A stretch of 64,000 nt of DNA from Paracraurococcus sp042666655 (GCF_042666655.1 NZ_JBHTDE010000003.1:1-64000), one strand, 5' to 3'. Positions 26,123 through 35,589 are shown, counted from the first letter of the stretch. Translations and numbers: made by a program. Notes: generated from the sequence alone by a model not told the origin.

Positions 26123-27216
26123 CCCAGCAGATCCTGCTGACCCCTGGCCCGCTCACCACCCGCATCGAGACCCGCCAGGCCATGCTGCGGGACTGGGGGT
26201 CGCGCGACCCCGCCTTCATCGCCCTGACGGCCGAGCTGCGCACCCGCCTGCTGGCCGTGGCGGAGGGCGGGCCGACCCATGCCTGCGTGCCGCTGCAGGG
26301 CTCCGGCACCTTCATCGTGGAGGCCGTCCTCGCCACCCTGCTGCGGCCCGCCGACAAGCTGCTGGTGCTGGTCAACGGGGCCTATGGCGAGCGCATCGCC
26401 GCCATCGCCCGCCGCATGGGCCGCGCCGTGGAGATCCTGCGCTGGCCGGAGGACCGGCCGGTTGAGGCCGCGCGGGTCGCCGCCGCGCTGCGCGCCGATC
26501 CTGGCGTGACCCATGTCGCGCTGGTGCATTGCGAGACCACGACCGGCCTGCTCAATCCTTTGGCCGGGATCGCCGCCGCAGTAGCGGATGCGGGTCGGCA
26601 CCTGCTGCTCGATGCGATGAGCAGCTTCGGCGCGATCGACATCGACCTGCGGACGCTGCCCCTCACTGCCGTCATGGCCTCCTCCAACAAATGCCTGGAA
26701 GGCGTGCCGGGCATCGGCTTCGCGCTGATCGAGCCAGCGGCGCTGGCGGCGGCCGAGGGCGTCAGCCCCTCGCTCAGCCTCGATCTGCACGCGCAGTGGC
26801 GCGGCCTGGAAAAGGACGGGCAGTGGCGCTTCACCCCGCCCGTGCAGGTCGTCGCGGCGCTGGTCGAAGCGTTGCGGCTGCTGGACGCGGAAGGCGGCCC
26901 GCCCGCGCGCCTGGCGCGCTATGACGGGAATTGCCGCACCCTGGTCGCCGGCATGCGTCGCCTTGGCTTCGAGCTCTACCTGGAGGAGGCGTTGCAGGCG
27001 CCCATCATCGCCACCTTCCGGATGCCGCGGGACTTCCCGCTGGGCTTCGCGGCCTTCTATGATGCGCTCGCGGCCCGCGGCTTCCTGATCTATCCCGGCA
27101 AGCTGACCCAGGCCGAAACCTTCCGGATCGGCTGCATCGGCGCGATCGACCGGCAGGATATCCAGCGACTGCTGGCGGCGGTCGAGGCGACCCTGGCCGC
27201 CCCGGAGGGTGCCTGA
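26119..27216 (+). CDS. phnW: 2-aminoethylphosphonate-pyruvate transaminase
   Basis: From the ATG at 26119 (overlapping the upstream TGA) the product has 365 residues, normal for PhnW. It begins QILLTPGPLTTRIETRQAML and has PLQGSGTFIVEAVL for cofactor phosphate binding, DAMSSFGAIDIDL with the PLP-contacting aspartate, and the Schiff-base lysine in ASSNKCLEGVPG (Lys191). PhnW interconverts phosphonoacetaldehyde plus alanine with 2-aminoethylphosphonate plus pyruvate. In catabolic operons it sits with phnX, but here it lies with PEP mutase and AepY, so the direction is biosynthesis of AEP. It is the last gene of the operon and faces a convergent phosphatidyltransferase gene eight bases away. Confidence 0.94.
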   Translation: MTQQILLTPGPLTTRIETRQAMLRDWGSRDPAFIALTAELRTRLLAVAEGGPTHACVPLQGSGTFIVEAVLATLLRPADKLLVLVNGAYGERIAAIARRMGRAVEILRWPEDRPVEAARVAAALRADPGVTHVALVHCETTTGLLNPLAGIAAAVADAGRHLLLDAMSSFGAIDIDLRTLPLTAVMASSNKCLEGVPGIGFALIEPAALAAAEGVSPSLSLDLHAQWRGLEKDGQWRFTPPVQVVAALVEALRLLDAEGGPPARLARYDGNCRTLVAGMRRLGFELYLEEALQAPIIATFRMPRDFPLGFAAFYDALAARGFLIYPGKLTQAETFRIGCIGAIDRQDIQRLLAAVEATLAAPEGA

Positions 27217-27224
27217 CGCCGCCC

Positions 27225-27836
27225 CTAGGAAGGCTGCGCCCCGCGCAGCCCCAGCCAGAGGGCCGCGAGCGGCGTGATCACCGCGGCCGCCACGATCATC
27301 GGCAGCGCGGCCCCGGCCCAGACGAAGACGGGGACCAGGATCAGCGCGTCATCCGGATCCACCACGAGGCCGGGCCAGGGCTCGTAGCCACGCGGCTGCG
27401 CCAGCCGCAGCCCGAAGAGCTGCCAGAACAGGGCACCGATCCCGGCGCCCGCCACGGCGCCCAGCACCGGGCCGGCCAGGCCGAGCGTGTCGTGCAGCCC
27501 GATCCCGATGCCGACCATCGCCACCACGTTGGCGGCGCAATCGCTGGCGATGTCGTACCGGTAGCCGAAGGGGCTGGACTGCCCGGTCTGCCGCGCAAGC
27601 TCGCCATCCGCCCGGTCCAGCAGCATGGAAAACACGAAGATGGCACCCCCGATGGCAGGCCAGACGCCACCGCCGACGGCGAAGGCGCCGGCCGCCACGA
27701 CGCCGGTGACGAGACGGAGCGTAGTGATCTGGTTCGGGGTCACGCCAAGCGGCGCGATGGCTCGGACTGCCGGGCGGACGATGCGATGAATCAGCGTGTT
27801 GACACTCAACTCGGGCTCCTTCGGCCACTGCCGCAC
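27225..27836 (-). CDS. CDP-alcohol phosphatidyltransferase family protein
   Basis: The 203-residue membrane protein has the complete CDP-alcohol signature D-x2-DG-x2-AR-x8-G-x3-D-x3-D (DRADGELAR...G...D...D, about residues 74-99), which binds two metal ions and the CDP substrate, and about six hydrophobic segments. Enzymes with this motif exchange CMP for an alcohol or transfer a CDP-linked head group to a lipid. Next to genes for AEP and cytidylyltransferases, it is a good candidate for moving AEP from CMP-AEP to a diacylglycerol or other lipid; that is inference. It is convergent with phnW and divergent from the HpnN-like gene. A GGCTGCG/CGCAGCC hairpin lies at its 3' end. Confidence 0.88.
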   Translation of the reverse strand: MRQWPKEPELSVNTLIHRIVRPAVRAIAPLGVTPNQITTLRLVTGVVAAGAFAVGGGVWPAIGGAIFVFSMLLDRADGELARQTGQSSPFGYRYDIASDCAANVVAMVGIGIGLHDTLGLAGPVLGAVAGAGIGALFWQLFGLRLAQPRGYEPWPGLVVDPDDALILVPVFVWAGAALPMIVAAAVITPLAALWLGLRGAQPS

Positions 27837-27967
27837 GGCGACGCCCGGACGCGGCCGGGCAGGCGCAGGATGGACTGCCCGCTGCCCTTGCAGGGTAATT
27901 CAGCCGGGATCAATGGCCGGCCCCCGCGCCCTGCGGGTCCTCCCCCCGGCCATGGGGGGCATCGGTG

Positions 27968-30544
27968 ATGGCGGACCTGCCGCTCGGCGGCCGCATCGTC
28001 GCGGCGAGTTGCCGCCGGCCCTGGCTCGTCCTGCTGCTCGCCCTTGCCTTGGGCCTGGCCGCGCTGCTGGTCACGGTGCGCAACTTTGCCATGACGACCG
28101 ATACGACCGAGCTGATCTCCCCCGACCTGGACTGGCGGCGGCAGCGGGCCGCCTTCACCGCGGCCTTCCCCCAGCATGTCGATTCGATCCTCGCGGTCAT
28201 CGATGCCGCGACGCCGGAGCAGGCCGACACGGCGGCCGCCGCGCTGGTCGCCCGGCTGCAGGCCGATCCGCGGCATGTCAGGCGCGCCTGGCAGCCGGAG
28301 GGCGGCGCCTTCTTCGAGCGCCACGGCCTGCTCCTGCTGCCGCTGGCCGATGTCCAGGCGATGACGGAGCGGCTGATCGCGGCGCAGCCCCTGCTCGGCA
28401 CCCTGGCGGAGGATCCGAGCCTGCGCGGGGTCATGGCCAGCCTCTCGATGGTGCTGGAGGGCATCCGCCGCGACGCGGCCGGCCCGCAGGACATAGACCC
28501 CATGATGACGGCCCTGGCCGATACGATCGAGGCCGCGCTGGCCGGCCGGCCGGCGCATTTCTCCTGGCAGCGGCTCCTCGCCGCGGCGCCTGCCCGGGCG
28601 CATGACGCCAGGCGGTTCGTCCTGGTGCAGCCGGTGCTGGATTTCGCCGCGCTGGAGCCCGGGGCGGCGGCCAGTGCCGCGATCCGCCAGGCAGCGCGCG
28701 AACTCGGCCTCGACCCCACGCAGGGCGTGAGGGTACGGCTGACCGGCGCGGTGCCCCTGGCGGACGAGGAATTCGCCACCCTGGCGGGGGACGCGACGCT
28801 GATGACCACCGTCATGCTGGCGTCGCTGCTGGTCATCCTGTGGCTGGCCGTGCGCTCGGCGCGCTTCGTCACGGCCATCCTGGCGACGACGCTGCTCGGG
28901 CTGTTACTCACCGCGGCCCTGGGCCTGCTGGTGGTCGGGCGCTTCAACCTGATTTCGGTCGCCTTCATCCCGCTTTTCGTCGGGCTCGGCATCGACTTCG
29001 CCATCCAAGTCTCTGTGCGGTGCCGCGCCGAGCAGCTGGCGCATCCCCGGCTGGCGGATGCGCTGGCGGCAGCGGGCGCGGGCCTTGGACGATCGCTCAC
29101 CCTGGCCGCAGGGGCGATCGCCGCCGGCTTCTTCGCTTTCCTGCCGACCAGCTATGTCGGCGTGTCCGAACTCGGCGCCATCGCCGGCCTCGGCATGGTG
29201 ATCGCCCTGGTGATGAGCCTGACCGTCCTGCCGGCCTTGCTCATACTGCTGCGCGCCCCGCCGGGCGGTGCCGCGGAAACCAGCTTCGGCCTCTTCGTGC
29301 CGCTCGAAGGCCAGGTCCGCCGGCACCGGCGCTGGGTGCTGCGCGTCGCTGCCCTGGCCACGCTGTGCTCGGCCATGCTGCTGCCGATGCTGCGCTTCGA
29401 CTTCGACCCGCTCCATCTGCGGGACCCGCGGGCGGAATCCATGGCGACCCTGGCCGATCTGATGGCGGACCCCGACCGGACGCCGAACACCATCGACATT
29501 TTGGCGCCGTCCCTGGCCGAGGCCGAGGTGCTCGCCGAGCGCGTGGCGGCGCTGCCGGAAGTATCCCATGCCATCACCCTCGGCAGCTTCATCCCCACGC
29601 GGCAGGAGGAAAAGCTCGCTTTCATCGAGGATGCCGCGATGCTGCTGGGGCCGACGCTCGATCCCGTCGCGCCGCGGCCGCCGCCGACGGATGCCGAGCT
29701 GGCGCAGAGCCTCAAGGAGACCGCGGCGGCGCTGCAGCGGATGCCGGAGCCGGCGGATGCGGCACGCCGACTGGCCGGTCTGCTGGAACGCCTGGCACAA
29801 GCACCGATGGCGCCCCGCATGGCCGCGGCGGCCGCGGTGGCTGAACCGCTGGATGCGCTGCTGCGGCAGACGCGCGGCCTGCTGAAGGCCGGCGCGGTGA
29901 CGCAGGAGACCCTGCCGCCCGATCTGGCCGCGGACTGGACGACGCCGGATGGCCGCGCCCGGATCCTGGTGCTGCCGCGCGAAGGCGCCGGCGACAATGC
30001 CGGCCTGCGGCAATTCTCGGACGCGGTCCAGGCCGTTGCGCCTGATGCAACCGGAACCCCGATCATCATCCGGGAGGCCGGGGACAGCATCGTGCTGGCC
30101 TTCCTGCAGGCGGCTGCACTTGCCACGCTGGCGACGGCCCTGCTGCTGGGCATGGCGCTCCGGCGGGCCGGCGATGTCGCGCTGACCATGCTGCCGGTGC
30201 TGCTGAGCGGCATGCTCACGCTGGCATCCTGCGCGCTGCTTGGCCTGCCGCTGAACTTCGCCAACATCATTGCCTTGCCCCTGTTCCTCGGCATCGGCGT
30301 GGCCTTCAACATTTACTTCGTCGCGGCCTGGCGTGCCGATGAGGCGGCGCTGCTGCATGCAAGCCTGATGCGCGCGGTGGTCTTCAGCGCGTTGACGACT
30401 GCGACCGCCTTCGGCGCCCTTTGGCTGTCGAGCCATCCGGGGACGGCCAGCATGGGCAGGCTGCTGATGATTGCGCTGGGATGGGAAATGGCGATCACAC
30501 TGCTATTCCGGCCGGCATTGTTGGCGCAACCGCCAACCGGGTAG
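27968..30544 (+). CDS. hpnN: HpnN-like MMPL/RND-family lipid exporter
   Basis: The 858-residue protein begins at ATG 27968, which has a GGGGGG ribosome binding site; a GTG lies just before it. After one helix (about 20-40) comes a large periplasmic loop with DTTELISPDLDWRRQ, then five helices (about 270-420), a second large loop, and a final bundle of about five helices (700-855). This matches HpnN, the RND protein that moves hopanoids to the outer membrane in alphaproteobacteria. The GIDFAIQVSVR and FLPTSYVGVSELG stretches fit MMPL permeases. No squalene-hopene cyclase or other hpn gene lies in the window. Its place beside the phosphonate genes suggests export of a phosphonolipid or of a modified hopanoid, which is inference. 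Confidence 0.85.
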   Translation: MADLPLGGRIVAASCRRPWLVLLLALALGLAALLVTVRNFAMTTDTTELISPDLDWRRQRAAFTAAFPQHVDSILAVIDAATPEQADTAAAALVARLQADPRHVRRAWQPEGGAFFERHGLLLLPLADVQAMTERLIAAQPLLGTLAEDPSLRGVMASLSMVLEGIRRDAAGPQDIDPMMTALADTIEAALAGRPAHFSWQRLLAAAPARAHDARRFVLVQPVLDFAALEPGAAASAAIRQAARELGLDPTQGVRVRLTGAVPLADEEFATLAGDATLMTTVMLASLLVILWLAVRSARFVTAILATTLLGLLLTAALGLLVVGRFNLISVAFIPLFVGLGIDFAIQVSVRCRAEQLAHPRLADALAAAGAGLGRSLTLAAGAIAAGFFAFLPTSYVGVSELGAIAGLGMVIALVMSLTVLPALLILLRAPPGGAAETSFGLFVPLEGQVRRHRRWVLRVAALATLCSAMLLPMLRFDFDPLHLRDPRAESMATLADLMADPDRTPNTIDILAPSLAEAEVLAERVAALPEVSHAITLGSFIPTRQEEKLAFIEDAAMLLGPTLDPVAPRPPPTDAELAQSLKETAAALQRMPEPADAARRLAGLLERLAQAPMAPRMAAAAAVAEPLDALLRQTRGLLKAGAVTQETLPPDLAADWTTPDGRARILVLPREGAGDNAGLRQFSDAVQAVAPDATGTPIIIREAGDSIVLAFLQAAALATLATALLLGMALRRAGDVALTMLPVLLSGMLTLASCALLGLPLNFANIIALPLFLGIGVAFNIYFVAAWRADEAALLHASLMRAVVFSALTTATAFGALWLSSHPGTASMGRLLMIALGWEMAITLLFRPALLAQPPTG

Positions 30545-30644
30545 TGGGTCCTCTCGGACGCTGCATTCAGGTGCTCGTCCGCCACACGGTGCTGTCGCCT
30601 GTCGGGCGGTACCCCGTCGCACCAAGCGATTGGGGGCCATCCGG
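30545..30644. other. Short intergenic stretch after the HpnN-like gene
   Basis: No gene, terminator or inverted repeat was recognised. It may include the degraded 3' end of the IS5-type remnant that follows. Confidence 0.35.
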
Positions 30645-31410
30645 GATCATGTGGTTTGCCGGCATGAGCTTCGAAGCACGCGGCGGACGGACGCCCGGCG
30701 GAGGAGGCGGAGCGCGCGGCGGTTCGGGCACTCCCGATCCCTGGCCCATCGTCGGCAGCGATCGAGCCAGGCGATGGTGCGCTTGGACGATCCAGCGCGC
30801 TTGACAATCTCGAACCTCACGTGGCGACGGGTGCCGTGCAAACCGGCCTGGAAGTCCAGCAGCCTGGACCATGGCCTGCATCAGCCAGGCTGAAGGCTCG
30901 ACCAGGACGTGCCGATTCTTGCCCTTGATTTCTTGCGCGCGGTGTAGCCCGGGGGGCTTGTGCGAGCCCCCGTTTTTCCACCCGCTTCACGCTCTGGCTG
31001 TCGATGATCGCCGCCGTTGCGCCGGCCGTGCGCCCGGTCCGCGCCCGACACCGCATTTGATAAACGTGGTAAATGCGATCGAGCATCGGTCCTCGTCCCA
31101 GCGTCGCAGGCAATCGTTCGCCATACTTCGCGGCGGCGGGTCCTTCGGCAGCCCCCCCCAGTGGCAACCGGTGCTCAGGATGTGCATTCCCCGATCCACC
31201 GCTGCCTGACCTACCCACCGCGCGTGGGTTGCCGCCGCGCGTCGCGGGCAGGATCAGAGATCGCCGACTTCTTGTCGGCCAGATCTTTCGGGCAGCGTTT
31301 GAAGTCATATCCCGGCCTGTTCCCGGGCGGCCACATGCCCGTGGTCCTTTCGACTCCCGCCCGCCACTGCCGGTCGCCACCAATTCAAATGAGTCGTCTC
31401 GCTTCCGGAC
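30645..31410 (-). pseudogene. IS5-family transposase remnant with multiple frameshifts
   Basis: Pieces of an IS5-type transposase appear in order on the minus strand in different frames. They are ILSTGCHWGGLPKDPPP and LRRWDEDR near 31190-31080, IIDSQSVKRVEKRG (with a catalytic aspartate) near 31010-30970, and FEIVKRAGSSKRTIAWLDRCRRWARDRE near 30820-30740. The last contains the typical C-terminal 'ERTFAWL.RCRRLARDFE' region in altered form. At least three frame breaks separate these pieces, so the gene is dead. The upstream N-terminal part is too degraded to place exactly. The limits given are approximate and no clear inverted repeats were found. Confidence 0.7.
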
Positions 31411-31568
31411 GGGCAGCACGACGTGCGGGGCCGTGGACAATCTGGCATGTCGCTTCCGCCAGGGCCCCGGCGGTCGCCCGAGGGAAACACATTTCGAAAC
31501 ATGATTTGGCTTAACCAATCTTTGCCGCTGACGTTATGCATTAACAAATTTTCATTCGAGGTTTAGGC

Positions 31569-32410
31569 GTGCTGGCCCAGTTCAACACCGACGACAAGGT
31601 CCAAGGTCGTGCTGCCTTGGCGGCGCGGTTCACCGGCCAACTCACCAGCGTCGAGGTGCGTCTCGGCGATGAAAGCCCGACCCGATCCGGCAGCAGCACG
31701 GACCAGCGTTGCCTGCTGCTGACCATCACCGCCGACCGCGTCCGGCTCGACGAAGCCGTCCGCCACGGCCTGCGGGAGGACACGGCGGCTGGGCTGCCCG
31801 GTTCGTTCGCCGAGGCCACCAACGCGGATTCGGATCAGGAGAACCCGCAGCAGACCAGCCCGGCCAACCGGCCCCAAATCGTGGCCAATGCCGTCACCCC
31901 GGCGCAGGTCCAGGGCGACAGCCCGGAGGACCGCCGGCAGGAGCAGCTGATCGGGTTCACCGGGCGCGTCGCCGCCGCGCTGGATGCCCGCGCCTTCGCC
32001 GACCTGCTTTCCGCCATTCCGGTAAGCTCGGGCCATTGCTTGCCGGGGCGGTCGCGGTCGATCCCGAGGCGCTCGACCGCGATGCCCTCCATGCTGTCGC
32101 TCACGGCGTGCCGCAGCCGCGCTTCGCCGCCCGCCGGCAACGCGCGGCCGAGCACCTGGAGGCACGGCCTTGCCACGACGACCGAGGGGTGGCGCTCGAA
32201 TTGCCGGCGATCCTTGATGCCGCCCGGATCGGTCGTATCAGCACGCTGCTGCTCGTCCGGGAGGCGGCGCGGCCGGCCGGTCGCTGCGAGGGGACGGAGC
32301 CACTCGATGCCTCGGCAGCCGGCGCGCCGCGGCATGACGGCGATGTGCAGGTGCTGACGGACGATGCTATCCCCGCTGGCGCTGCCGCCGCGGCGATCCT
32401 GCGGTACTGA
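31569..32410 (+). pseudogene. Remnants of an HPF/RaiA-like gene and a baeRF-like stress gene
   Basis: The frame starting at GTG 31569 reads LAQFNTDDKVQGRAALAARF...LTSVEVRLGDE...DQRCLL, like the start of HPF/RaiA-type ribosome hibernation proteins with a short internal deletion. It loses similarity after about 31800. A second frame from about 32010 to the TGA at 32410 reads LAGAVAVDPEALDRDALHAV, then QPRFAARRQRAAEHLEA, LELPAILDAARIGRISTLLL and finally GDVQVLTDDAIPAGAAAAAILRY. That is the C-terminal pattern of bacterial eRF1-like (baeRF) proteins. Neither is a complete gene, and the joint between them is unclear. Both families are linked to stress responses. The assignment is by remembered family patterns only. 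Confidence 0.45.
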
Positions 32411-32416
32411 CCACTC

Positions 32417-32439
32417 GGCCCGGACATGACCGGGCCTTT
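32417..32439 (+). terminator. Hairpin with T-run in the mrp leader
   Basis: GGCCCGG-ACATGA-CCGGGCC followed by TTT can form a stable seven-pair stem. It lies just after the TGA at 32410 and 17 bp before the mrpA start, so it may end the upstream remnant's transcription or attenuate read-through into the operon. The T-run is short. Confidence 0.5.
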
Positions 32440-32455
32440 GGCCTGAAGGGACAAG

Positions 32456-35257
32456 ATGGACCATCCTGGCTTGGCCCTGGCGATCCTGGCGCTGTTCCTC
32501 GGCGCCGGGTCGGTTCCCGTGCTGGCACGCTTCGGCCGGGCAGTGGCCGCCTGGACGGCGGCGGCGGCGCTGGCCGCCGCAGCGCTGCCGCTCGTCCCGC
32601 TGGCCGCCGGCGTGCTCGACGGGGAGGTGGTGGTCCAGCGCCTCGCCTGGCTGCCGGACTGGGGGCTCGACCTGGCTTTCCGCTTCGATGGGTTGGGGTT
32701 GCTCTTCGCCATCCTGATCCTCGGAATCGGCGCGCTCGTCATCCTTTATGCCGCGTACTACATGCCGCGGCAGGATGGGCTCGGGCGACTGTTCGGGCTG
32801 CTGCTGGCCTTCGCCGGCGGCATGCTCGGCGTCGTGCTGTCCGAGAACCTGCTGCTGCTGGTGATCTTCTGGGAGATCACCAGCCTCTCTTCCTTCCTGC
32901 TGATCGCCTACAAGCATGACGCCACCGATGCGCGGATCGCCGCGCGCATGGCGCTGGCGGTGACCGGCGGCGGCGGCCTGGCGCTGCTGGCCGGCGTGCT
33001 GCTGCTGGGCCGCATCGTCGGCAGCTTCGAACTGACCGAGGTGCTGGCGTCCGGCGACCTGATCCGCGCCGACCCGGCCTACCCGGTGGCGCTGGTCCTC
33101 GTGCTGCTCGGCGCCTTCACCAAGTCGGCGCAATTCCCCTTCCATTTCTGGCTGCCGAACGCGATGGCCGCGCCGACCCCGGTCAGCGCCTACCTGCATT
33201 CGGCGACCATGGTGAAGGCGGGGGTCTTCCTGCTGGCGCGGCTGTACCCTGCGCTGTCGGGCACCGACCTGTGGTTCGCGCTGGTCAGCGGCACCGGGGC
33301 GGTGACGCTCGCTTATGGCGCCTATGTCGCGCTGCTGAAGCACGACCTGAAGGGTCTGCTCGCCTATTCGACCATCAGCCATCTCGGGCTGATCACCCTG
33401 CTGTTCGGTCTCGAGACGGAGCTGAGTTCGGTCGCGGCGGTCTTCCACATCATCAATCATGCGATCTTCAAGGCGTCGCTTTTCATGGCGGCCGGCATCA
33501 TCGAGCATGAATCCGGCACGCGCGACATGCGCCGACTCAATGGTCTGTTCCGCCTGATGCCGGTCACCGCCGTGCTCGGCATCATCGCCGCCGGATCGAT
33601 GGCCGGGGTGCCGCTGCTGAACGGCTTCCTCAGCAAGGAGATGTTCTTCACCGAGGCGGTCGCGCAGCCGGCGCTGGCCGGCTACGCCTATGCGCTGCCC
33701 GCCTTCGCCACCGTCGCGGGCATCCTGTCTGTCGCCTATTCCGTGCGCTTCGTGCACGACGTCTTCTTCACCACCGGCCCGGCCGAGATGCCGCGCACGC
33801 CGCATGAGGCGCCGCGCTGGATGCGCGCCCCGGTCGAGATCCTGGTGGCGCTGTGCCTGGTGGTCGGGTTGCTGCCGCAGTTCTCCGCCGGCTGGCTGCT
33901 GCACGTCGCTTCGGCGGCGATGCTGGGCGGCCCGCCGCCGCCCTATACCCTGGCGATCTGGCACGGCTTCAACCTGCCTTTCGCCATGAGCCTGCTGGCC
34001 CTGGCCGGCGGGCTCCTGTGGTACCGCCAGCGCCGGTTCTTCTACGACCTGCACGAACGCTACGCGCCGCGGATGACCAGCCCCGCGGCCTTCGAGCGCG
34101 TCTTCAACGCCACGGCCATTGGCGCACGCTGGCTGCTGGCGCGGCTCGACAACGTCAGCCTGCATCGCTACCTGGCGCTGCTGCTGGTCTTCAGCCTGGG
34201 CCTCGCGGGCTTCGCCTGGCAGGGCGCGGCGCCGGCGGCGCTGGCCGGACCGCTGCCCGCGACGCCGGCCGATCCGCTGGCCTTCGGTGCGCTCGGGGCC
34301 CTGATCTTCGGCGTGCTCGGAGTTGTCGTCTGGCATCGCCGGCGGCCGCTGGCCATCGTCGCCGCCAGCGTGGTCGGGCTGGTCGTCTCGCTGGTCTTCG
34401 TCCGCTTCGCGGCGCCAGACCTAGCGCTGACCCAGCTTTCGGTCGAGGTGGTGACGATCGTCCTGCTGCTGCTCTCGCTGCGCTTCCTGCCGGAGGAAGC
34501 GGCATCCCGGCGGCGTCCCGGCCGCGCCACCGCCGACGCGGTCCTCGCCATCGCCGGCGGTGCGGGGGCGGCGGCGCTGGCCTATGCGATGATGACGCGA
34601 CCCTTCGAGACGATCTCCGGCTGGTTCGCCGCCAATGCCGTGGCGGGCGGCGGCGGCACCAACGTGGTCAACGTGATCCTGGTCGATTTTCGCGGCTTCG
34701 ACACGCTTGGCGAGGTTTCGGTGCTGGCGCTCGCGGCGCTCGGCGCGCATGCGCTGCTGGAGGGGCTGCGGCTGCGCCCGCAGGTGCCGGGACCCGACCG
34801 GCCCGGTGACATGCACCCGATCATGCTGGCCATGCTGATGCGGCCGCTGCTGCCCCTGGCGCTGGTCGTCGCCTTCCACATCCTGCTGCGCGGCCACAAC
34901 CTGCCGGGCGGCGGCTTCATCGCCGGGCTGATCACCGGCGTGGTGCTCATCCTGCAGTACCTGGCGGTCGGCATCGACATGACCGCGCGGCGGCTGCGGC
35001 TCGACCATGTGCGGCTCTTCGCGGTCGGGCTCGGCCTCGCCGCGGCGACCGGGCTGGCCAGCATGGCCTTCGGCCTGCCCTTCCTCACCAGCACGCATGG
35101 CTATCTCGGCATCCCGCTGGTCGGGCCGGTGCACCTCGCCTCGGCGCTGGTCTTCGACCTCGGCATCTACCTCGTCGTGGTGGCGACGGTCCTGCTGGTG
35201 CTGACGGAGCTCGGGCGGTTGAGCCAACGGGAACTCGCCCCGGGGAGCACTGGCTGA
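32456..35257 (+). CDS. mrpA: Na+(K+)/H+ antiporter subunit A/B (MrpA-MrpB fusion)
   Basis: The 933-residue membrane protein starts at ATG 32456 behind an AAGGGA ribosome binding site. Residues 1 to about 650 are the NADH-dehydrogenase-subunit-5-like core: FWEITSLSSFLLI with the conserved glutamate, KSAQFPFHFWLPNAMAAPTPVSAYLHSATMVKAG, and HIINHAIFKASLFMAAG. A MbhE-like region follows, and the last 140 residues (LLRGHNLPGGGFIAGLITG...) are the MnhB domain. This is the PhaAB arrangement of alphaproteobacteria, so no separate mrpB is expected. The subunit forms the proton-conducting part of the Mrp complex, which exports Na+ or K+ in exchange for protons. Its stop overlaps the mrpC start (TGATG). 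Confidence 0.95.
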   Translation: MDHPGLALAILALFLGAGSVPVLARFGRAVAAWTAAAALAAAALPLVPLAAGVLDGEVVVQRLAWLPDWGLDLAFRFDGLGLLFAILILGIGALVILYAAYYMPRQDGLGRLFGLLLAFAGGMLGVVLSENLLLLVIFWEITSLSSFLLIAYKHDATDARIAARMALAVTGGGGLALLAGVLLLGRIVGSFELTEVLASGDLIRADPAYPVALVLVLLGAFTKSAQFPFHFWLPNAMAAPTPVSAYLHSATMVKAGVFLLARLYPALSGTDLWFALVSGTGAVTLAYGAYVALLKHDLKGLLAYSTISHLGLITLLFGLETELSSVAAVFHIINHAIFKASLFMAAGIIEHESGTRDMRRLNGLFRLMPVTAVLGIIAAGSMAGVPLLNGFLSKEMFFTEAVAQPALAGYAYALPAFATVAGILSVAYSVRFVHDVFFTTGPAEMPRTPHEAPRWMRAPVEILVALCLVVGLLPQFSAGWLLHVASAAMLGGPPPPYTLAIWHGFNLPFAMSLLALAGGLLWYRQRRFFYDLHERYAPRMTSPAAFERVFNATAIGARWLLARLDNVSLHRYLALLLVFSLGLAGFAWQGAAPAALAGPLPATPADPLAFGALGALIFGVLGVVVWHRRRPLAIVAASVVGLVVSLVFVRFAAPDLALTQLSVEVVTIVLLLLSLRFLPEEAASRRRPGRATADAVLAIAGGAGAAALAYAMMTRPFETISGWFAANAVAGGGGTNVVNVILVDFRGFDTLGEVSVLALAALGAHALLEGLRLRPQVPGPDRPGDMHPIMLAMLMRPLLPLALVVAFHILLRGHNLPGGGFIAGLITGVVLILQYLAVGIDMTARRLRLDHVRLFAVGLGLAAATGLASMAFGLPFLTSTHGYLGIPLVGPVHLASALVFDLGIYLVVVATVLLVLTELGRLSQRELAPGSTG

Positions 35258-35589
35258 TGGAAGCGCTGCTGGCGACCGGCATCGGCGCCCTGGTGGCGGC
35301 CGGGACCTGGCTGGTGCTGCGGGAACGCAGCTTCAGCGTGGTGCTGGGCCTGACCCTGCTCTCCTACGCCGCCAACCTCTTCATCTTCGCCGCCGGGCGG
35401 CTGGCACCGGTCGCCGCGCCGCTGGTGCTGGACGACGCCGGGCCCCTCGCGGATGCGCTGCCGCAGGCCCTCGTGCTCACCGCCATCGTCATCAGCTTCG
35501 GCATGACCGCCTACCTGGTCGCCCTGGCGCTGCGGGCCGTGGCGGAAACCGGCACCGACCATGTCGACGGCCGCGAGGACCGGCCATGA
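35257..35589 (+). CDS. mrpC: Na+(K+)/H+ antiporter subunit C
   Basis: A 110-residue protein with three hydrophobic helices, resembling NuoK. VLGLTLLSYAANLFIFAAGR and DALPQALVLTAIVISFGMTAYLVALALR are the two characteristic helices, and the PQALVLTAIVI stretch is strongly conserved in MrpC/MnhC. It is a membrane subunit of the Mrp antiporter. Its ATG overlaps the mrpA stop and its TGA overlaps the mrpD start, so translation is coupled along the operon. Length and position are normal for the family. Confidence 0.94.
   Translation: MEALLATGIGALVAAGTWLVLRERSFSVVLGLTLLSYAANLFIFAAGRLAPVAAPLVLDDAGPLADALPQALVLTAIVISFGMTAYLVALALRAVAETGTDHVDGREDRP

Noticed and set aside
31835..34336. 833-codon minus-strand frame over mrpA
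   Set aside because: Gln/Arg/His-rich antisense translation; the plus-strand MrpA has all family motifs.
34800..35257. Apparent absence of mrpB
   Set aside because: The MnhB domain is fused to the end of MrpA, the normal PhaAB arrangement, so nothing is missing.
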